Part shown: positions 25,847 through 35,710 of the stretch, one piece after another
Position numbering within the stretch: position 1 is the first letter of the stretch
How the letters are laid out: every line of letters begins with the position of its first letter
NCBI GenBank assembly: GCA_017447875.1
Contig: JAFSMP010000021.1
Span: 1-64,000 of the forward strand
Length of the DNA: 64,000 bases
Source of the DNA: Paludibacteraceae bacterium
Lineage (GTDB): Bacteria; Bacteroidota; Bacteroidia; Bacteroidales; Paludibacteraceae
Direction: 5' to 3'
Program-made: the position numbers and the translations under genes
Notes under the pieces: generated by a model
Database searches by the model: none
Told to the model about the DNA's origin: nothing
The model's input: the letters and a program-made list of their open reading frames with translations, nothing else

Positions 25847-27055
25847 TTAGTACAAGAAACCGAAGAGATACAAAGGAATAGAATTTCCTATTCCGTATTC
25901 TATCTCATCCAACGCCAAGTAACTATTTGGAACATCTTTTATTTGGTCAAATGACTTGCTTGCGCCTCCGACCTCGAAGGTATAACAGTCATCCACCAAA
26001 TAATCGCCATGAACCGGCAGAACTACATTATGTGCCTGACGCATTTGGTTCACAAAGAACGTCTCACGTAGCGTACCTTCGTTCACCATGTTGGTAAGCG
26101 CGTGCATTTGGTTTCCGTTGTTAAGATAGATCTTGTCAGGACGAGAAAGCGTTTTATAACTATTGCTCTCTTTGTTAACAAGCATCAGCAATCCTGCTTT
26201 CTCCATAAGATACAGCAACTTGATGACAATATCACGCGTAGCACCTATCTCACGGCATAAAATGCTGATATTAGGTTCTAACGGAACTTGCGTTGCAAGA
26301 ATCATCAGTAATTTCTGTGCCTTCTGAAGCGTCTGCAAACTGATATCCTCGACTCGGGGAATGTCCTGATAGATGATCAGTAACATCAACTGTTCCAACC
26401 GACGGAGATAGTCTTGTTTCGCTTCCAACGTAAACGGATAGTAACCCTGGTGAAGGTACTCATTAAAGTACATCAACGGCTTAATAGCAGAAGTAATTTC
26501 GCTTGCCAACGCTGTGTGATGTTGCAGCACATACTCTAAATCAACAGGCTCGTGATCGTACAGACCTTTGAATAGAAGATACTCTCTGAACGAGAAGCCC
26601 TGCAAGTCATAAACTGTTTGTCTGCGAGACAAATCCGTTTGCGCCTCGTCCAATTGCAGTATGGAAGATCCGGTATAAACTATCTTCAGCCCCGCAAAAG
26701 AGTCAAAGACGTTTTTGAGCATCTGCCCCCAGTTCTGTGCATAGTGTATTTCATCAACGAACAATGCCTCTATCCCATGGGTATAAGCATATTCGGCGAC
26801 ATCATAAAGCGTGAACAGCTGGAAACTGAAACTGTCCAATGAAATGTACAATGCTTTGCTTTGATCCGGATAGTGCTCTTTGATGTATTGTAGCAACATG
26901 GTCGTTTTACCCGTACCACGTGCTCCGCGGATACAAATAAGACGCGCATCCCAGTTGATCTGATTGTACAGATACCTCTTGTGCGTTTGCGTTGTCTCGT
27001 TTATACGACGCTGATAGTCATTTTGCAGCTGTCTGAATTGAATTTCCTGTAACAT
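25847..27055 (-). CDS. AAA-type ATPase, ATP-binding protein of the DUF4143-like group
   Basis: The 402-residue protein has Walker A GARGTGKTTMLL (about residues 44-55), Walker B ALFVDEIHYA, a sensor-like VYTGSSIL and a C-terminal winged-helix and nuclease-like region ending with a conserved FEVGG and DEIEYGIG. Such stand-alone ATPases are frequent in Bacteroidetes accessory regions and their role is unknown. It has its own promoter and no operon partner. Confidence 0.82.
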   Translation of the reverse strand: MLQEIQFRQLQNDYQRRINETTQTHKRYLYNQINWDARLICIRGARGTGKTTMLLQYIKEHYPDQSKALYISLDSFSFQLFTLYDVAEYAYTHGIEALFVDEIHYAQNWGQMLKNVFDSFAGLKIVYTGSSILQLDEAQTDLSRRQTVYDLQGFSFREYLLFKGLYDHEPVDLEYVLQHHTALASEITSAIKPLMYFNEYLHQGYYPFTLEAKQDYLRRLEQLMLLIIYQDIPRVEDISLQTLQKAQKLLMILATQVPLEPNISILCREIGATRDIVIKLLYLMEKAGLLMLVNKESNSYKTLSRPDKIYLNNGNQMHALTNMVNEGTLRETFFVNQMRQAHNVVLPVHGDYLVDDCYTFEVGGASKSFDQIKDVPNSYLALDEIEYGIGNSIPLYLFGFLY

Positions 27056-27083
27056 AGTTGTATGTATTTATTAAAAAACGCTG

Positions 27084-27115
27084 CAAAGGTACAACTTTTA
27101 TTTTGAAAAAGCAAA
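27084..27115 (-). promoter_or_regulatory. Promoter of the ATPase gene
   Basis: TACCTTTG then CAGCG at -7 and TTTGC at -33 on the minus strand, 30 nt upstream of the start. Confidence 0.7.
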
Positions 27116-27249
27116 TTTTTGCATGATTTTTTATTCCAGAAAAGTAATTTTAACGTAAATATTCACTTTTTCAAAAGTAAATTGGTAGTCCTATATGTCA
27201 AAGTCAATACAAACAAAACGATAATATAACAAACGAGATATGAAAAATT

Positions 27250-27855
27250 ATGACGTATGGGTACATTCGCGTGAGTAGTGATAAGCAGACGGTGGAGAAT
27301 CAGCGATATGAGATTAGTCTGTTTTGCGCGAAAGAGGGGCTGGAGGTCGAAGATTGGATTGAAGAGACGGTCTCAGGAACAAAAGCCTATACCAAAAGAC
27401 GTTTAGGAAATTTGATGAAACATGTAGGGAAAGGAGATTTGATTATATGCAGCGAATTGAGCCGCTTGGGAAGAAGTCTCTACATGATTATGGAAATATT
27501 GAGTTATTGTATGCGTCGCGAGTGCGCGGTGTGGACCATCAAAGACGGCTATCGTCTTGGAGATGATATACAAAGTAAGGTACTGGCATTTGCGTTTGGG
27601 TTGAGCGCAGAGATAGAGCGAAACCTGATTAGTCAGCGGACACGGGAAGCCTTGGCACGGCTGCGGGCAGAAGGAAAACATGTGGGAAGACCGAAAGGAA
27701 GAAAGAACAGCCCCGAGTTGCATCCCTTGTACGGCAAATCGGAGTACATCCGCAGAGCATTGCTGGCCGGCAAGTCGCAAAGGTCAATAGCCAAAGCGCT
27801 TAGATGCAGCCCCAACACCTTACGACGCTATATGCAGAATGACAAGACAGTATAG
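27250..27855 (+). CDS. Serine recombinase (DNA invertase/resolvase family)
   Basis: The 201-residue protein has the resolvase fold. The nucleophile Ser is in YIRVSSDKQTVENQR, the Arg pair in ELSRLGRS, and the E-helix region in AEIERNLISQRTREAL. A C-terminal helix-turn-helix covers about residues 165-200 (SQRSIAKALRCSPNTLRRYM). The short size matches invertases such as Hin, Gin and the Bacteroides Mpi type, not the large serine integrases. Its stop lies 27 nt before one arm of a 14-bp inverted repeat whose other arm is at 29327, which suggests a target. Confidence 0.9.
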   Translation: MTYGYIRVSSDKQTVENQRYEISLFCAKEGLEVEDWIEETVSGTKAYTKRRLGNLMKHVGKGDLIICSELSRLGRSLYMIMEILSYCMRRECAVWTIKDGYRLGDDIQSKVLAFAFGLSAEIERNLISQRTREALARLRAEGKHVGRPKGRKNSPELHPLYGKSEYIRRALLAGKSQRSIAKALRCSPNTLRRYMQNDKTV

Positions 27856-28678
27856 TGCCAGCCGGGCACTGAAAACAACGGCAAGCGAACATTGACATAA
27901 TGTAGATAACTAAAAAAAGACATCCACGGTTATTAAGCTTGTTGGTTAGTTCAAAATGGGCCAAAATGATCCCCGAAAGATGGATCAAAAAAAAAGACCC
28001 ATTTATTGAACCAAGTGAAGTGCAGGAGGGCGGTACGGGCACTAAATACAAATAACCAGCACCATACCAGGCATTTTTAGCCGGTGTAGCATTTGCATTG
28101 CTTTGCGCATATCCTTTAAAAACTCCACTAACCACATGTGCACTTCCGCTCCAAGTAGTACCTTGAAGTAACAAACACGTATTTGTCGTTTTATTACTCT
28201 TGGTGAAACTGCTGGCAAATCGAAATCGTCCGGGATACGAAACGGCGTCAGTCACTAACGACCAGTTATTTCCTGTCTGAGCGAGATTGTTGCTACTAGA
28301 AGCTTGTTTAATGTATTTCAATGTTGCAGGTGTTCCATCATATGCTTGAATATAATATGTATCGCTAGAATGTGAGAGCGTGTATTCTTTGGGTGTAATT
28401 GTGGATAAATCCAATGTTAGTGTCCCATCCAGATTGATTGTAACATATGACGTCACATCAACACCAGTGATATTATTAGAGCCCGTGATGAAACTATTCA
28501 GCGCGTAATACTTGACTTCCGATGATTGGTTAGTAAACACATCAATGATATAATACGATCCATCTGCATAGGATGTAATGGATGTTGATGTTGTTCCCCA
28601 CGCATTATGGTTAAACAATGTGAGTAGAGGGATGAGAATCCACAATACTCGTTGATTAATAAAATGATTGGTTGTCAT
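27800..28678 (-). pseudogene. Truncated secreted repeat protein (5' fragment)
   Basis: The 292-codon frame has a signal peptide (VLWILIPLLTLFNHNAWG) and a beta-rich domain. It then reaches SCTSLGSINGS, which matches SCCTELGSINGSVSW in the giant protein encoded at 29410. Similarity stops exactly there, at a run of nine A (27987-27995). The remaining codons look random and run across the inverted repeat into the 3' end of the recombinase gene. The 3' part has evidently been lost or exchanged. A short secreted product is still possible. Confidence 0.7.
27883..27896 (+). repeat. Left arm of a 14-bp inverted repeat (candidate inversion site)
   Basis: AAGCGAACATTGAC here is the exact reverse complement of 29327-29340. 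With two mismatches the match extends to 20 nt. The arms enclose about 1.43 kb. Confidence 0.6.
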
Positions 28679-28892
28679 AATATCTTGTATTTTTAGTTAT
28701 CTATGTTATGCGCCCCTTTTTTTGGGGGTACCCGTAAGGGATTTATATCGGTTAGCGGCTCTTGGCTGAGCCCTTAATCACAAATCAATGACGATCTTTG
28801 ACATATTGAAAAGACTGAAAAACAAAACTGACACGGAACTTCCGTTCCATGCCAGACTGATATAAGATGTTACTCAATCGGAAAGAGATTCC

Positions 28893-29102
28893 TTATTGCT
28901 TCAAGAACCCATCAAAGCAGAGGTCCTCATCAATCTGAGGCCAATGAATACCATAGGGCGAACATTGATAGTCGGCTCTCTGTTTCTCACTTGCATGCAA
29001 TAAGCGCGGATAGCGAGCAAAAGGCTCACATGCTTCACGACCATCAGCAGTACGTATCCATACTCCCGTGTCGGTCAACCAAATTTTAGAGACGTTAAGC
29101 AT
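28893..29102 (-). CDS. DUF2442 domain protein
   Basis: The 69-residue protein has the DUF2442 pattern: VWIRTADGREACEPFARYPR, then LLHASEKQRADYQCSP and GIHWPQIDEDLCFDGFL. Members often sit beside small DUF4160-type partners and are discussed as possible antitoxins or DNA-binding proteins. Its ATG overlaps the stop of the upstream small frame (TGATG), so the two are coupled. Confidence 0.8.
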   Translation of the reverse strand: MLNVSKIWLTDTGVWIRTADGREACEPFARYPRLLHASEKQRADYQCSPYGIHWPQIDEDLCFDGFLKQ

Positions 29103-29221
29103 CAAAGTTCGCTAAGAAGATTATAAGCGTTCTGCATCTGTTGTCTTCCCTCACGATGATCCTTTACTTCACGCAAGGCTCCTCTCAAATCATTCCATAA
29201 TTGGTCAATAGTTGCCGTCAT
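29102..29221 (-). CDS. Small 39-residue protein upstream of the DUF2442 gene
   Basis: The frame MTATIDQLWNDLRGALREVK continues to NAYNLLSEL and ends in TGATG with the DUF2442 start. It is charged and probably helical. A good promoter lies 32-63 nt upstream. I do not recognise the family. The coupling suggests a two-gene module. Confidence 0.6.
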   Translation of the reverse strand: MTATIDQLWNDLRGALREVKDHREGRQQMQNAYNLLSEL

Positions 29222-29252
29222 ATGATTCCAAAAAAATTAGAATTTCTGGCTG

Positions 29253-29284
29253 CAAAGGTACAACAAATTTTTGACATATGCAAG
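29253..29284 (-). promoter_or_regulatory. Promoter of the DUF2442 pair
   Basis: On the minus strand CTTGCATATGTCAA is at -33 and TACCTTTG, then CAGCC, at -7. Confidence 0.72.
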
Positions 29285-29326
29285 TGTTTGGGGATAAAAA
29301 TGCAAATTATCAGTCTTTTTCAATAC

Positions 29327-29340
29327 GTCAATGTTCGCTT
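29327..29340 (-). repeat. Right arm of the 14-bp inverted repeat
   Basis: GTCAATGTTCGCTT pairs exactly with 27883-27896. It lies 70 nt upstream of the giant surface-protein gene. Confidence 0.6.
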
Positions 29341-29409
29341 TGCGGGTAAGTCCGCGGCTATAGAATCGAATGTAGATAACTCAAACGATATTATTAAAAC
29401 TAAAATAGT

Positions 29410-32400
29410 ATGACAAACTTGTTTACTTGTTTATCAAAAAAGTCGTTATCTAACGGGAATGGATCGGGAATGGATCGGGATTGCATCGGAGACGAATCGG
29501 CCATCTCGAAGAAACTTTTTGCTTCTATATTATTCCTCTTATTACTATTCGGTGTTGGAAATGTTTGGGGAACAACAGCAACCTTTACATTCAATACTGC
29601 TGCGGGACTTACAGAATTGGGAATAACCAAACCTTCAAGTGATGGATCTGGAACAAATCTTAGCACATCTGCCAATTATGTGCGTGGAAATATAACAATG
29701 ACAGTAACACATGGAAGTACTAATACTCGTATTTGGAGAACCGGTGGAAAAAATCCAGGAATTCTAGACTTGCGCGTTTATACTTCAGGAGGTTCCCTAA
29801 CCTTTACGGCAGCCAGTGGTTATTCTATATCTGGCATCAGTATTACAGGAAGTGGTTTGGCAAATTTTAGCGCTAATAAAGGAACTTATTCTACTGGCAG
29901 TTGGAGCGGAACGGCTACTTCTGTCACTTTTACAGCGAGTGGCACTGTCCAAATAAACACCATAACTGTAACTTACTCTTCTTCTTGTACTGATATTTCG
30001 CCTTCAGTTACATATACTGCAACAACCTTATACAAAGGAGCGACTGCGAGTGTATCTAATATCACTGGTAATACAGGTAGCGCATCTGTTTCTTATTCTT
30101 CTAGCAACTCAACCGTAGCAAGTGTCAATTCATCTACCGGTGTTGTAACTGCCGGTCAAGCAGGAACTGCAACGATTACAGCTTCATTTGCCGCAACTGG
30201 AGGATATTGCGCCAAAGATGTAGAAATTACATTTACTGTACGTTACCAAGTCAAGTGGAGCGTGAATAGCAATGACGCATATACGACCGGTTCGCCAACT
30301 ACATACATTGGTACACATAATACAAAAGTAAGTACGTTGCCTACAGCACCGGGAAAAGCCTTGTGTGACAATAGTAAAGTGTTTGTTGGTTGGACAAATG
30401 CCGAGTATAGCCACGCCTCTTCTGCTCCCGCGACTCTGTTTACGACGGTTGCAGGTTCGCCTGCAATCACTAATAATACTACATTCTATGCGGTGTTTGC
30501 TACAGCTTCTGCCGGAGATGACGTAGTAGATGTAATAAACAATAGTGTCACAAGTTCAAAATTGGGAGGCTCTACTACAAGTACTTGGGTGAGTGCATGG
30601 GAAACAAGTGCTCTCACATCAGGAGCAAAATACAAAATATACTCAATGGGTATTAATGGAGCGTCAACCTATGCACTCCAATGGAACTCAAGTGGTTATT
30701 TGTACTGTAGTTCTGCTCCCTCGGCTGGACTAAAACTTAAGAGTATTACTGCAAGCACTTTGTCTGACACAAAGAGTATAAACTTATATGGTTCTACCAG
30801 TAAATATTCTGCTGCTGCAAGTTCTACCTCTTTGGGGTCTCTTTCTGCGACCACCAGCGGCGCAACTTATAACCTAACATCCGCGCAACTGGCAAACAAT
30901 TACACATGTGTAGGAATCAATGGTGCTGCAAGTTCTACACAAATAAAATCTATTTCCATTACCTATTCGTCTATATCGTACTCCAACTATACTACTTCTT
31001 GCTGCACTGAACTTGGTTCAATAAATGGGTCGGTTTCGTGGACCAATGGATCGAAGGCGACGTTAGTATGGGATAAGGATGCAAATGCAACCGGATACGT
31101 GGTCAAATGGAAAACGCATGCTGGTGCGGAAGGTACATACGCGACAACAAACGTTAGTTCCATCAATGATACACTTACCAACAAAAAGACATGTGCTATC
31201 CCCAGTTTGACTGCAGGTACTGAATATGATTTCAAGATACTCATCACAGGAAAAACAAGTCCTACAGTATATTGTGACAAGGATTCGGTAATGACTGCTA
31301 CTGCACCGAAGATAACGGTTACAAGTGCGCCGGTAGCATTGAGCGGATCGGACTATGCGGCAGGCAGCGGCCCTGGAACCGCACAGAGTTTCTATCTCAC
31401 CGGTACTGGTTTGGAAGCCGGTAATTTAACAATAACTGCTCCAACGAATTTCCAAGTAAGTACAGACGGAGGCACTAATTGGGGCACAAGCGGTGATTCA
31501 CAGACACTTGCAGTAGATGGCGCATTATCCTCTACGGAGATTAAGGTACGTCTTGTAAGCGGTTTGTCAGAAGGCACCTACGGAGGAGCGACCACATATG
31601 TCACTATCAGCGGCGGCGGAGCGGCAGCTGTTAACTCATCTGTATCTATAACAGGTACAGTTAGTGCGGCATGTTCTGTGCCGACAATTGGGAATCCGAC
31701 GTTGACGAGTATCACCAGTAGCACGATAACGGTTAGTTGTCCGACCATCAGCGGCGGTACTAACTGCGACGTTGATGACTATGGATTTATCTGGAAAGCC
31801 GGTAGCGCTCCTACGATGGCTTCTTATGATGGAAAAGAACAAACTGGCACCAACAACCAATCCTCCGCATATAGCGACGGATTGAGTATTTCGGTTACAA
31901 CGGGTACGACTTATCATATCAAGGCATATGCGCATAATAGCGCGGGTAATAACGTCAGTTCAACCGCATTGCAGGTAACGCCGCAGAGCGTGACATTCAA
32001 CAGTAATGGCGGTAGTAGTGTAACGACGAAGTATGTGAACAATGGTGGAACAGTTAGCAAGCCAAGTGATCCGACAAAGTCCAATTACGATTTTGATGAT
32101 TGGTACACCGATGATGGTACGTTCGAGTCAAGTGTAGATTTCTCCAGTACCATCACTGACGACGTGACCTATTATGCCAATTGGACAGAAACCTTGCACG
32201 ATGTAACAGTAGAATACAAATGCGGTTCGACAACGGTTAAAGCATCCACCACCATTGAAAACGTCGGTGTAGTTACTACAGGAAGCACAACTGCACCGAA
32301 TGACATTACCGGTTACACATGGAGCACATGGTCGGCTATGCCAAGCGGTGTAACAACCAGCACAACGCCTTTGACGACACGAACCATCACTATCAATGCA

Positions 32401-35400
32401 ACCGCTGACAGTAAAACCATAACAGCGAACTACACGGCAAACCAATACGCCATCACATACAAGGATGAAGGCGATGTTGCCTACTCCGGAAATAACAGCG
32501 GTTCATTGCCTTCCACCCACACGTATGGAAGCGCAACGGCATTGGTAAACGGAGCGAAATCCGGGTACGATTTTCTTGGTTGGTACACCGATGACGATTG
32601 TACAATAAGTGCCGGTGCTTCTATTGGAGCAACAGCCGTGACGGCTGCGTTCACGCTGTATGCCAAATGGGCTCCGAGCAAGTATGATGTTACGTTGAAA
32701 AAGAACGGCAAAACAGCCGCAGCCGACCAAGTAGTTCGAGTTACTTATGGTTCCGCTATGCCGGATACCATTAAACCTGCCGGTAATACCGCGATAACCG
32801 TTCCTACTCAAAACGGTTACACTTTCAAGGGATATTGGGATACCAGTGCGTCCACAGGAGGAAAGCAGTACTATAGTTACTCCGGAACTCCTGCAGCCTT
32901 AGGAAGTGCACGCAACTGGGATAAAACAAGCGACACTAACTTGTTTGGTCGTTGGGAAGCGAATGTATATACGATAACGTTGGACGCAAATGAAGGTACA
33001 CTTGGTGAGACGACGAGCGTGACTGCTACTTTTGATCAAGACATGCCGACTATTGCAACGGCTAACTTGCCAACAAGAGAAGGCTACCGTTTTTTAGGTT
33101 TCTGGGCCGGAAAAACAACAGGAGATAAATACTACAATGATGATGGTACGAGCGCCAAGAAACAAGCACGCTGGAGTGCTGATCAGACGTTGTATGCCCG
33201 TTGGCAGGCGCTGACGTACTTCTCGGTGAATGGTGATATTGTACCCGAGTTAACAATTGATGATGGAGCTGAGATGCCTGGAAGTGGAGATGTTGATGTG
33301 CCTACGGAATGCGGTAACTGCTGGGCATTCGCAGGATGGAGTGAAGACCCGGAAGAAGATAGTGGTATTGACTATGCTTCCGGTGCGACACATACATTTG
33401 GAGAACCGGATACGTTGTATGCGGTGTTTGGTAAAGCGGAGTATAAATTGATATCCGATTTGTCAGATTTAGAAGCAAATGAATATTACGTTTTAAGCGC
33501 ACTGAATAGCAATGAATATGCAATGTCGAACACTACGACAGATACTTATTATGCGACGTCTGTTGATATTACAAGTGATTTAAAAGAGAATGCTGATGGT
33601 TGGTATCTTTATAATCCTCCTGTTTCTGTCATTTGGAAATTTACCGGTACTACTTCTTCTGGAAGATTATATAACGAAGCCGCATCAAAATATCTTGATT
33701 TGTCAAGTAACAGTGCAACAATATTACAATCAAGTACATCAGATTACCTAAAGTTCACAAAGTTTGATAGCGAGTTATTTAATATAGCTTCTACTACGCA
33801 AACTTCCTATTTCTTATATATGTATAACGGTAATAAGTGGTCTGTTGACGACGATCATGATGGTTATTCCAGTTGCTATATTTATAAGCGTCAAAGTGCC
33901 GAGTATGCTACAGAGCCGAATTGTCTTACGTATGATATAGTTTGGAAAGTAGGTAACGATGAAGCAAGTGGAACTCCGACGGATAACACGACCACTTGTA
34001 CGGGTATTGAAGAGTTGCCTGACGATCCGGATGATAATGCATTAGATTGTGCGACTAAGTTTATGGGTTGGAGTGAGAGCATCTTAACAGGAGAAGGCAA
34101 GAGTGCACCGGCAGACTTGTTCACCACTGCTAGCGGTGCTCCGAAGATTGACGAAGATAAGACCTTCCATGCAGTGTTTGCAAGCGTTGACACAGAAAGC
34201 GAGACTCCGACGAATTTAACTTCTGAGTTCACAAGTTCCTCATGGGCAGATGAGAATAGCTTATGGACATCGGGAGCTGCAGGAAATGGTTACCTGAATA
34301 GCGGTGTACAAGTTACAAGCGGAAACGTCGCACATGCCACGACCAAAGCATCATACAATAAGGTAGATTCAGTAGAAGTTACATATTGTACAAACGCGAG
34401 CAAAGGAAATGGCGGCATAAAAATTGAAGTAGGAGGCACGAAAATCGATAGTATTGGCGTTGCCTACACTTCCGGTACAGGAACAGATTCTAAAACGATT
34501 AAATTTAAATCTGCTTCTTTGCCATTAAGCGGCACAGTAAAAATACACGCTAAAGGAGGTTCAACAAGTAGCATTTATATCCAATCCGTTAAAATATATT
34601 ATAGAGATCCTGCGTACAAAGACTACACCACTCTTTGCTGCGACAATAACATCACTATTGGTACGCCGAGTATAACAGGAAGCGGAACGGTGACGTTTAC
34701 CTTAGGAGGAGATGATCTCGAACCGGGAGATGGCGTTGAGACTTGTACGAGTGCAAAGGATGTTGTCGCAACCGTAACTCCTGCTTCGGGATACAGTTGT
34801 ACTTCATTGACTTTCAGCGGCGGTAGTGTTAGTGTTGATCCGACACCGGGCGCTGGAAATTATCCTGCCGCTCCTTCGACACAAGATTATACCCTGTCAT
34901 TTGCGAAAGAGACCACTTCTGCGACCTTATCAACTTCGGCTACGTTTACGGCAAAACCGTTGACAGCTTGGGCATGGAAGTATAAGAAAGGTAACGTAGG
35001 AAGTGCTGAGCCCGCAACGGCTATCCCTGACGTAGTGGAAGCATATATCGGAGAATATGTACGGTTTGTCATTGACGGATACACTCCAAGTGATGTGATT
35101 GCGGCTAAACAAGGATACGTATATGACACAGAAGCCAATCCGAAGCAACCGGTTTATAACACGGATAGCCTTGCGCATGTAGGACATTCAACAGACTATT
35201 ACACCACGCGTGGAAAAGTTGCCGGAACAGCAACGCTTAAGTTCAAAGCGGTAGGAGATGCTTCTATTACGAAGACTATGACTATACTCACGAAGGTTTT
35301 GCCGAGCGTGACGTTCGTGGATATAGTCCATAACAAGACGGACTTCACTAATTGGGGAACGGATGGTGTTGTTTCTTCGACGGTAACATCGGGTGTTGTA

Positions 35401-35664
35401 ACCCATACGAAGCCCACTCCGACGCATTCGGATGTGAGTGATCCGGGAAGTAATTATAACTCATGCGAGAGACAGCACATCCACTTGGTCGGATGGATAC
35501 GGAGTGATTGGGCAAACGAACATCCGGGTGCTTCGCATTCGCAGATAACGAGTGCGGGTAACGATGATGCCGCTAATCCGTATTACTATACTGCGGGAGC
35601 TGATATTGATGTTGAAGCGCAGGATGGCCAAACGTTCTATGCAGTTTGGAGTAAGATTGAATAA
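29410..35664 (+). CDS. Giant secreted repeat protein with Big2-like and InlB B-repeat domains
   Basis: The product has 2084 residues. After an odd N-terminal extension (residues 1-34) comes a signal peptide (KKLFASILFLLLLFGVGNVWG). A bacterial Ig-like Big2 domain lies at about 198-280 (SSSNSTVASVNSSTGVVTAG). Fibronectin-like and choice-of-anchor-like modules follow, then several InlB B-repeats between about 855 and 1290 (for example YDFDDWYTDDGTF and TFKGYWDTS). A second block starts near 1510. It ends FYAVWSKIE with no recognisable sorting tail. It is probably a cell-surface adhesin-like protein. Confidence 0.85.
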   Translation: MTNLFTCLSKKSLSNGNGSGMDRDCIGDESAISKKLFASILFLLLLFGVGNVWGTTATFTFNTAAGLTELGITKPSSDGSGTNLSTSANYVRGNITMTVTHGSTNTRIWRTGGKNPGILDLRVYTSGGSLTFTAASGYSISGISITGSGLANFSANKGTYSTGSWSGTATSVTFTASGTVQINTITVTYSSSCTDISPSVTYTATTLYKGATASVSNITGNTGSASVSYSSSNSTVASVNSSTGVVTAGQAGTATITASFAATGGYCAKDVEITFTVRYQVKWSVNSNDAYTTGSPTTYIGTHNTKVSTLPTAPGKALCDNSKVFVGWTNAEYSHASSAPATLFTTVAGSPAITNNTTFYAVFATASAGDDVVDVINNSVTSSKLGGSTTSTWVSAWETSALTSGAKYKIYSMGINGASTYALQWNSSGYLYCSSAPSAGLKLKSITASTLSDTKSINLYGSTSKYSAAASSTSLGSLSATTSGATYNLTSAQLANNYTCVGINGAASSTQIKSISITYSSISYSNYTTSCCTELGSINGSVSWTNGSKATLVWDKDANATGYVVKWKTHAGAEGTYATTNVSSINDTLTNKKTCAIPSLTAGTEYDFKILITGKTSPTVYCDKDSVMTATAPKITVTSAPVALSGSDYAAGSGPGTAQSFYLTGTGLEAGNLTITAPTNFQVSTDGGTNWGTSGDSQTLAVDGALSSTEIKVRLVSGLSEGTYGGATTYVTISGGGAAAVNSSVSITGTVSAACSVPTIGNPTLTSITSSTITVSCPTISGGTNCDVDDYGFIWKAGSAPTMASYDGKEQTGTNNQSSAYSDGLSISVTTGTTYHIKAYAHNSAGNNVSSTALQVTPQSVTFNSNGGSSVTTKYVNNGGTVSKPSDPTKSNYDFDDWYTDDGTFESSVDFSSTITDDVTYYANWTETLHDVTVEYKCGSTTVKASTTIENVGVVTTGSTTAPNDITGYTWSTWSAMPSGVTTSTTPLTTRTITINATADSKTITANYTANQYAITYKDEGDVAYSGNNSGSLPSTHTYGSATALVNGAKSGYDFLGWYTDDDCTISAGASIGATAVTAAFTLYAKWAPSKYDVTLKKNGKTAAADQVVRVTYGSAMPDTIKPAGNTAITVPTQNGYTFKGYWDTSASTGGKQYYSYSGTPAALGSARNWDKTSDTNLFGRWEANVYTITLDANEGTLGETTSVTATFDQDMPTIATANLPTREGYRFLGFWAGKTTGDKYYNDDGTSAKKQARWSADQTLYARWQALTYFSVNGDIVPELTIDDGAEMPGSGDVDVPTECGNCWAFAGWSEDPEEDSGIDYASGATHTFGEPDTLYAVFGKAEYKLISDLSDLEANEYYVLSALNSNEYAMSNTTTDTYYATSVDITSDLKENADGWYLYNPPVSVIWKFTGTTSSGRLYNEAASKYLDLSSNSATILQSSTSDYLKFTKFDSELFNIASTTQTSYFLYMYNGNKWSVDDDHDGYSSCYIYKRQSAEYATEPNCLTYDIVWKVGNDEASGTPTDNTTTCTGIEELPDDPDDNALDCATKFMGWSESILTGEGKSAPADLFTTASGAPKIDEDKTFHAVFASVDTESETPTNLTSEFTSSSWADENSLWTSGAAGNGYLNSGVQVTSGNVAHATTKASYNKVDSVEVTYCTNASKGNGGIKIEVGGTKIDSIGVAYTSGTGTDSKTIKFKSASLPLSGTVKIHAKGGSTSSIYIQSVKIYYRDPAYKDYTTLCCDNNITIGTPSITGSGTVTFTLGGDDLEPGDGVETCTSAKDVVATVTPASGYSCTSLTFSGGSVSVDPTPGAGNYPAAPSTQDYTLSFAKETTSATLSTSATFTAKPLTAWAWKYKKGNVGSAEPATAIPDVVEAYIGEYVRFVIDGYTPSDVIAAKQGYVYDTEANPKQPVYNTDSLAHVGHSTDYYTTRGKVAGTATLKFKAVGDASITKTMTILTKVLPSVTFVDIVHNKTDFTNWGTDGVVSSTVTSGVVTHTKPTPTHSDVSDPGSNYNSCERQHIHLVGWIRSDWANEHPGASHSQITSAGNDDAANPYYYTAGADIDVEAQDGQTFYAVWSKIE
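29412..29510. repeat. Short-period repeats encoding the N-terminal extension of the giant protein
   Basis: ACTTGTTT is repeated twice (29415-29430). After about 25 nt come four 11-mers of the type GGATCGGGAAT (29458-29505). They encode LSNGNGSGMDRDCIGDES ahead of the signal peptide. Confidence 0.6.
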
Positions 35665-35673
35665 GATATTCAA

Positions 35674-35698
35674 TAATGTTTAATGTTTAATGTTTAAA
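35674..35698. repeat. 7-nt-period tract between the giant genes
   Basis: TGTTTAA (AATGTTT) is repeated three times just ahead of the next start codon. An ATG within it opens a slightly longer frame. Confidence 0.75.
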
Positions 35699-35710
35699 GA
35701 ATTGAAAGTT

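Noticed and set aside
29102..29221. Frameshifted antitoxin partner of DUF2442
   Set aside because: On re-reading the bases the frame is open from ATG to the TGATG overlap; the apparent shift was a copying slip.
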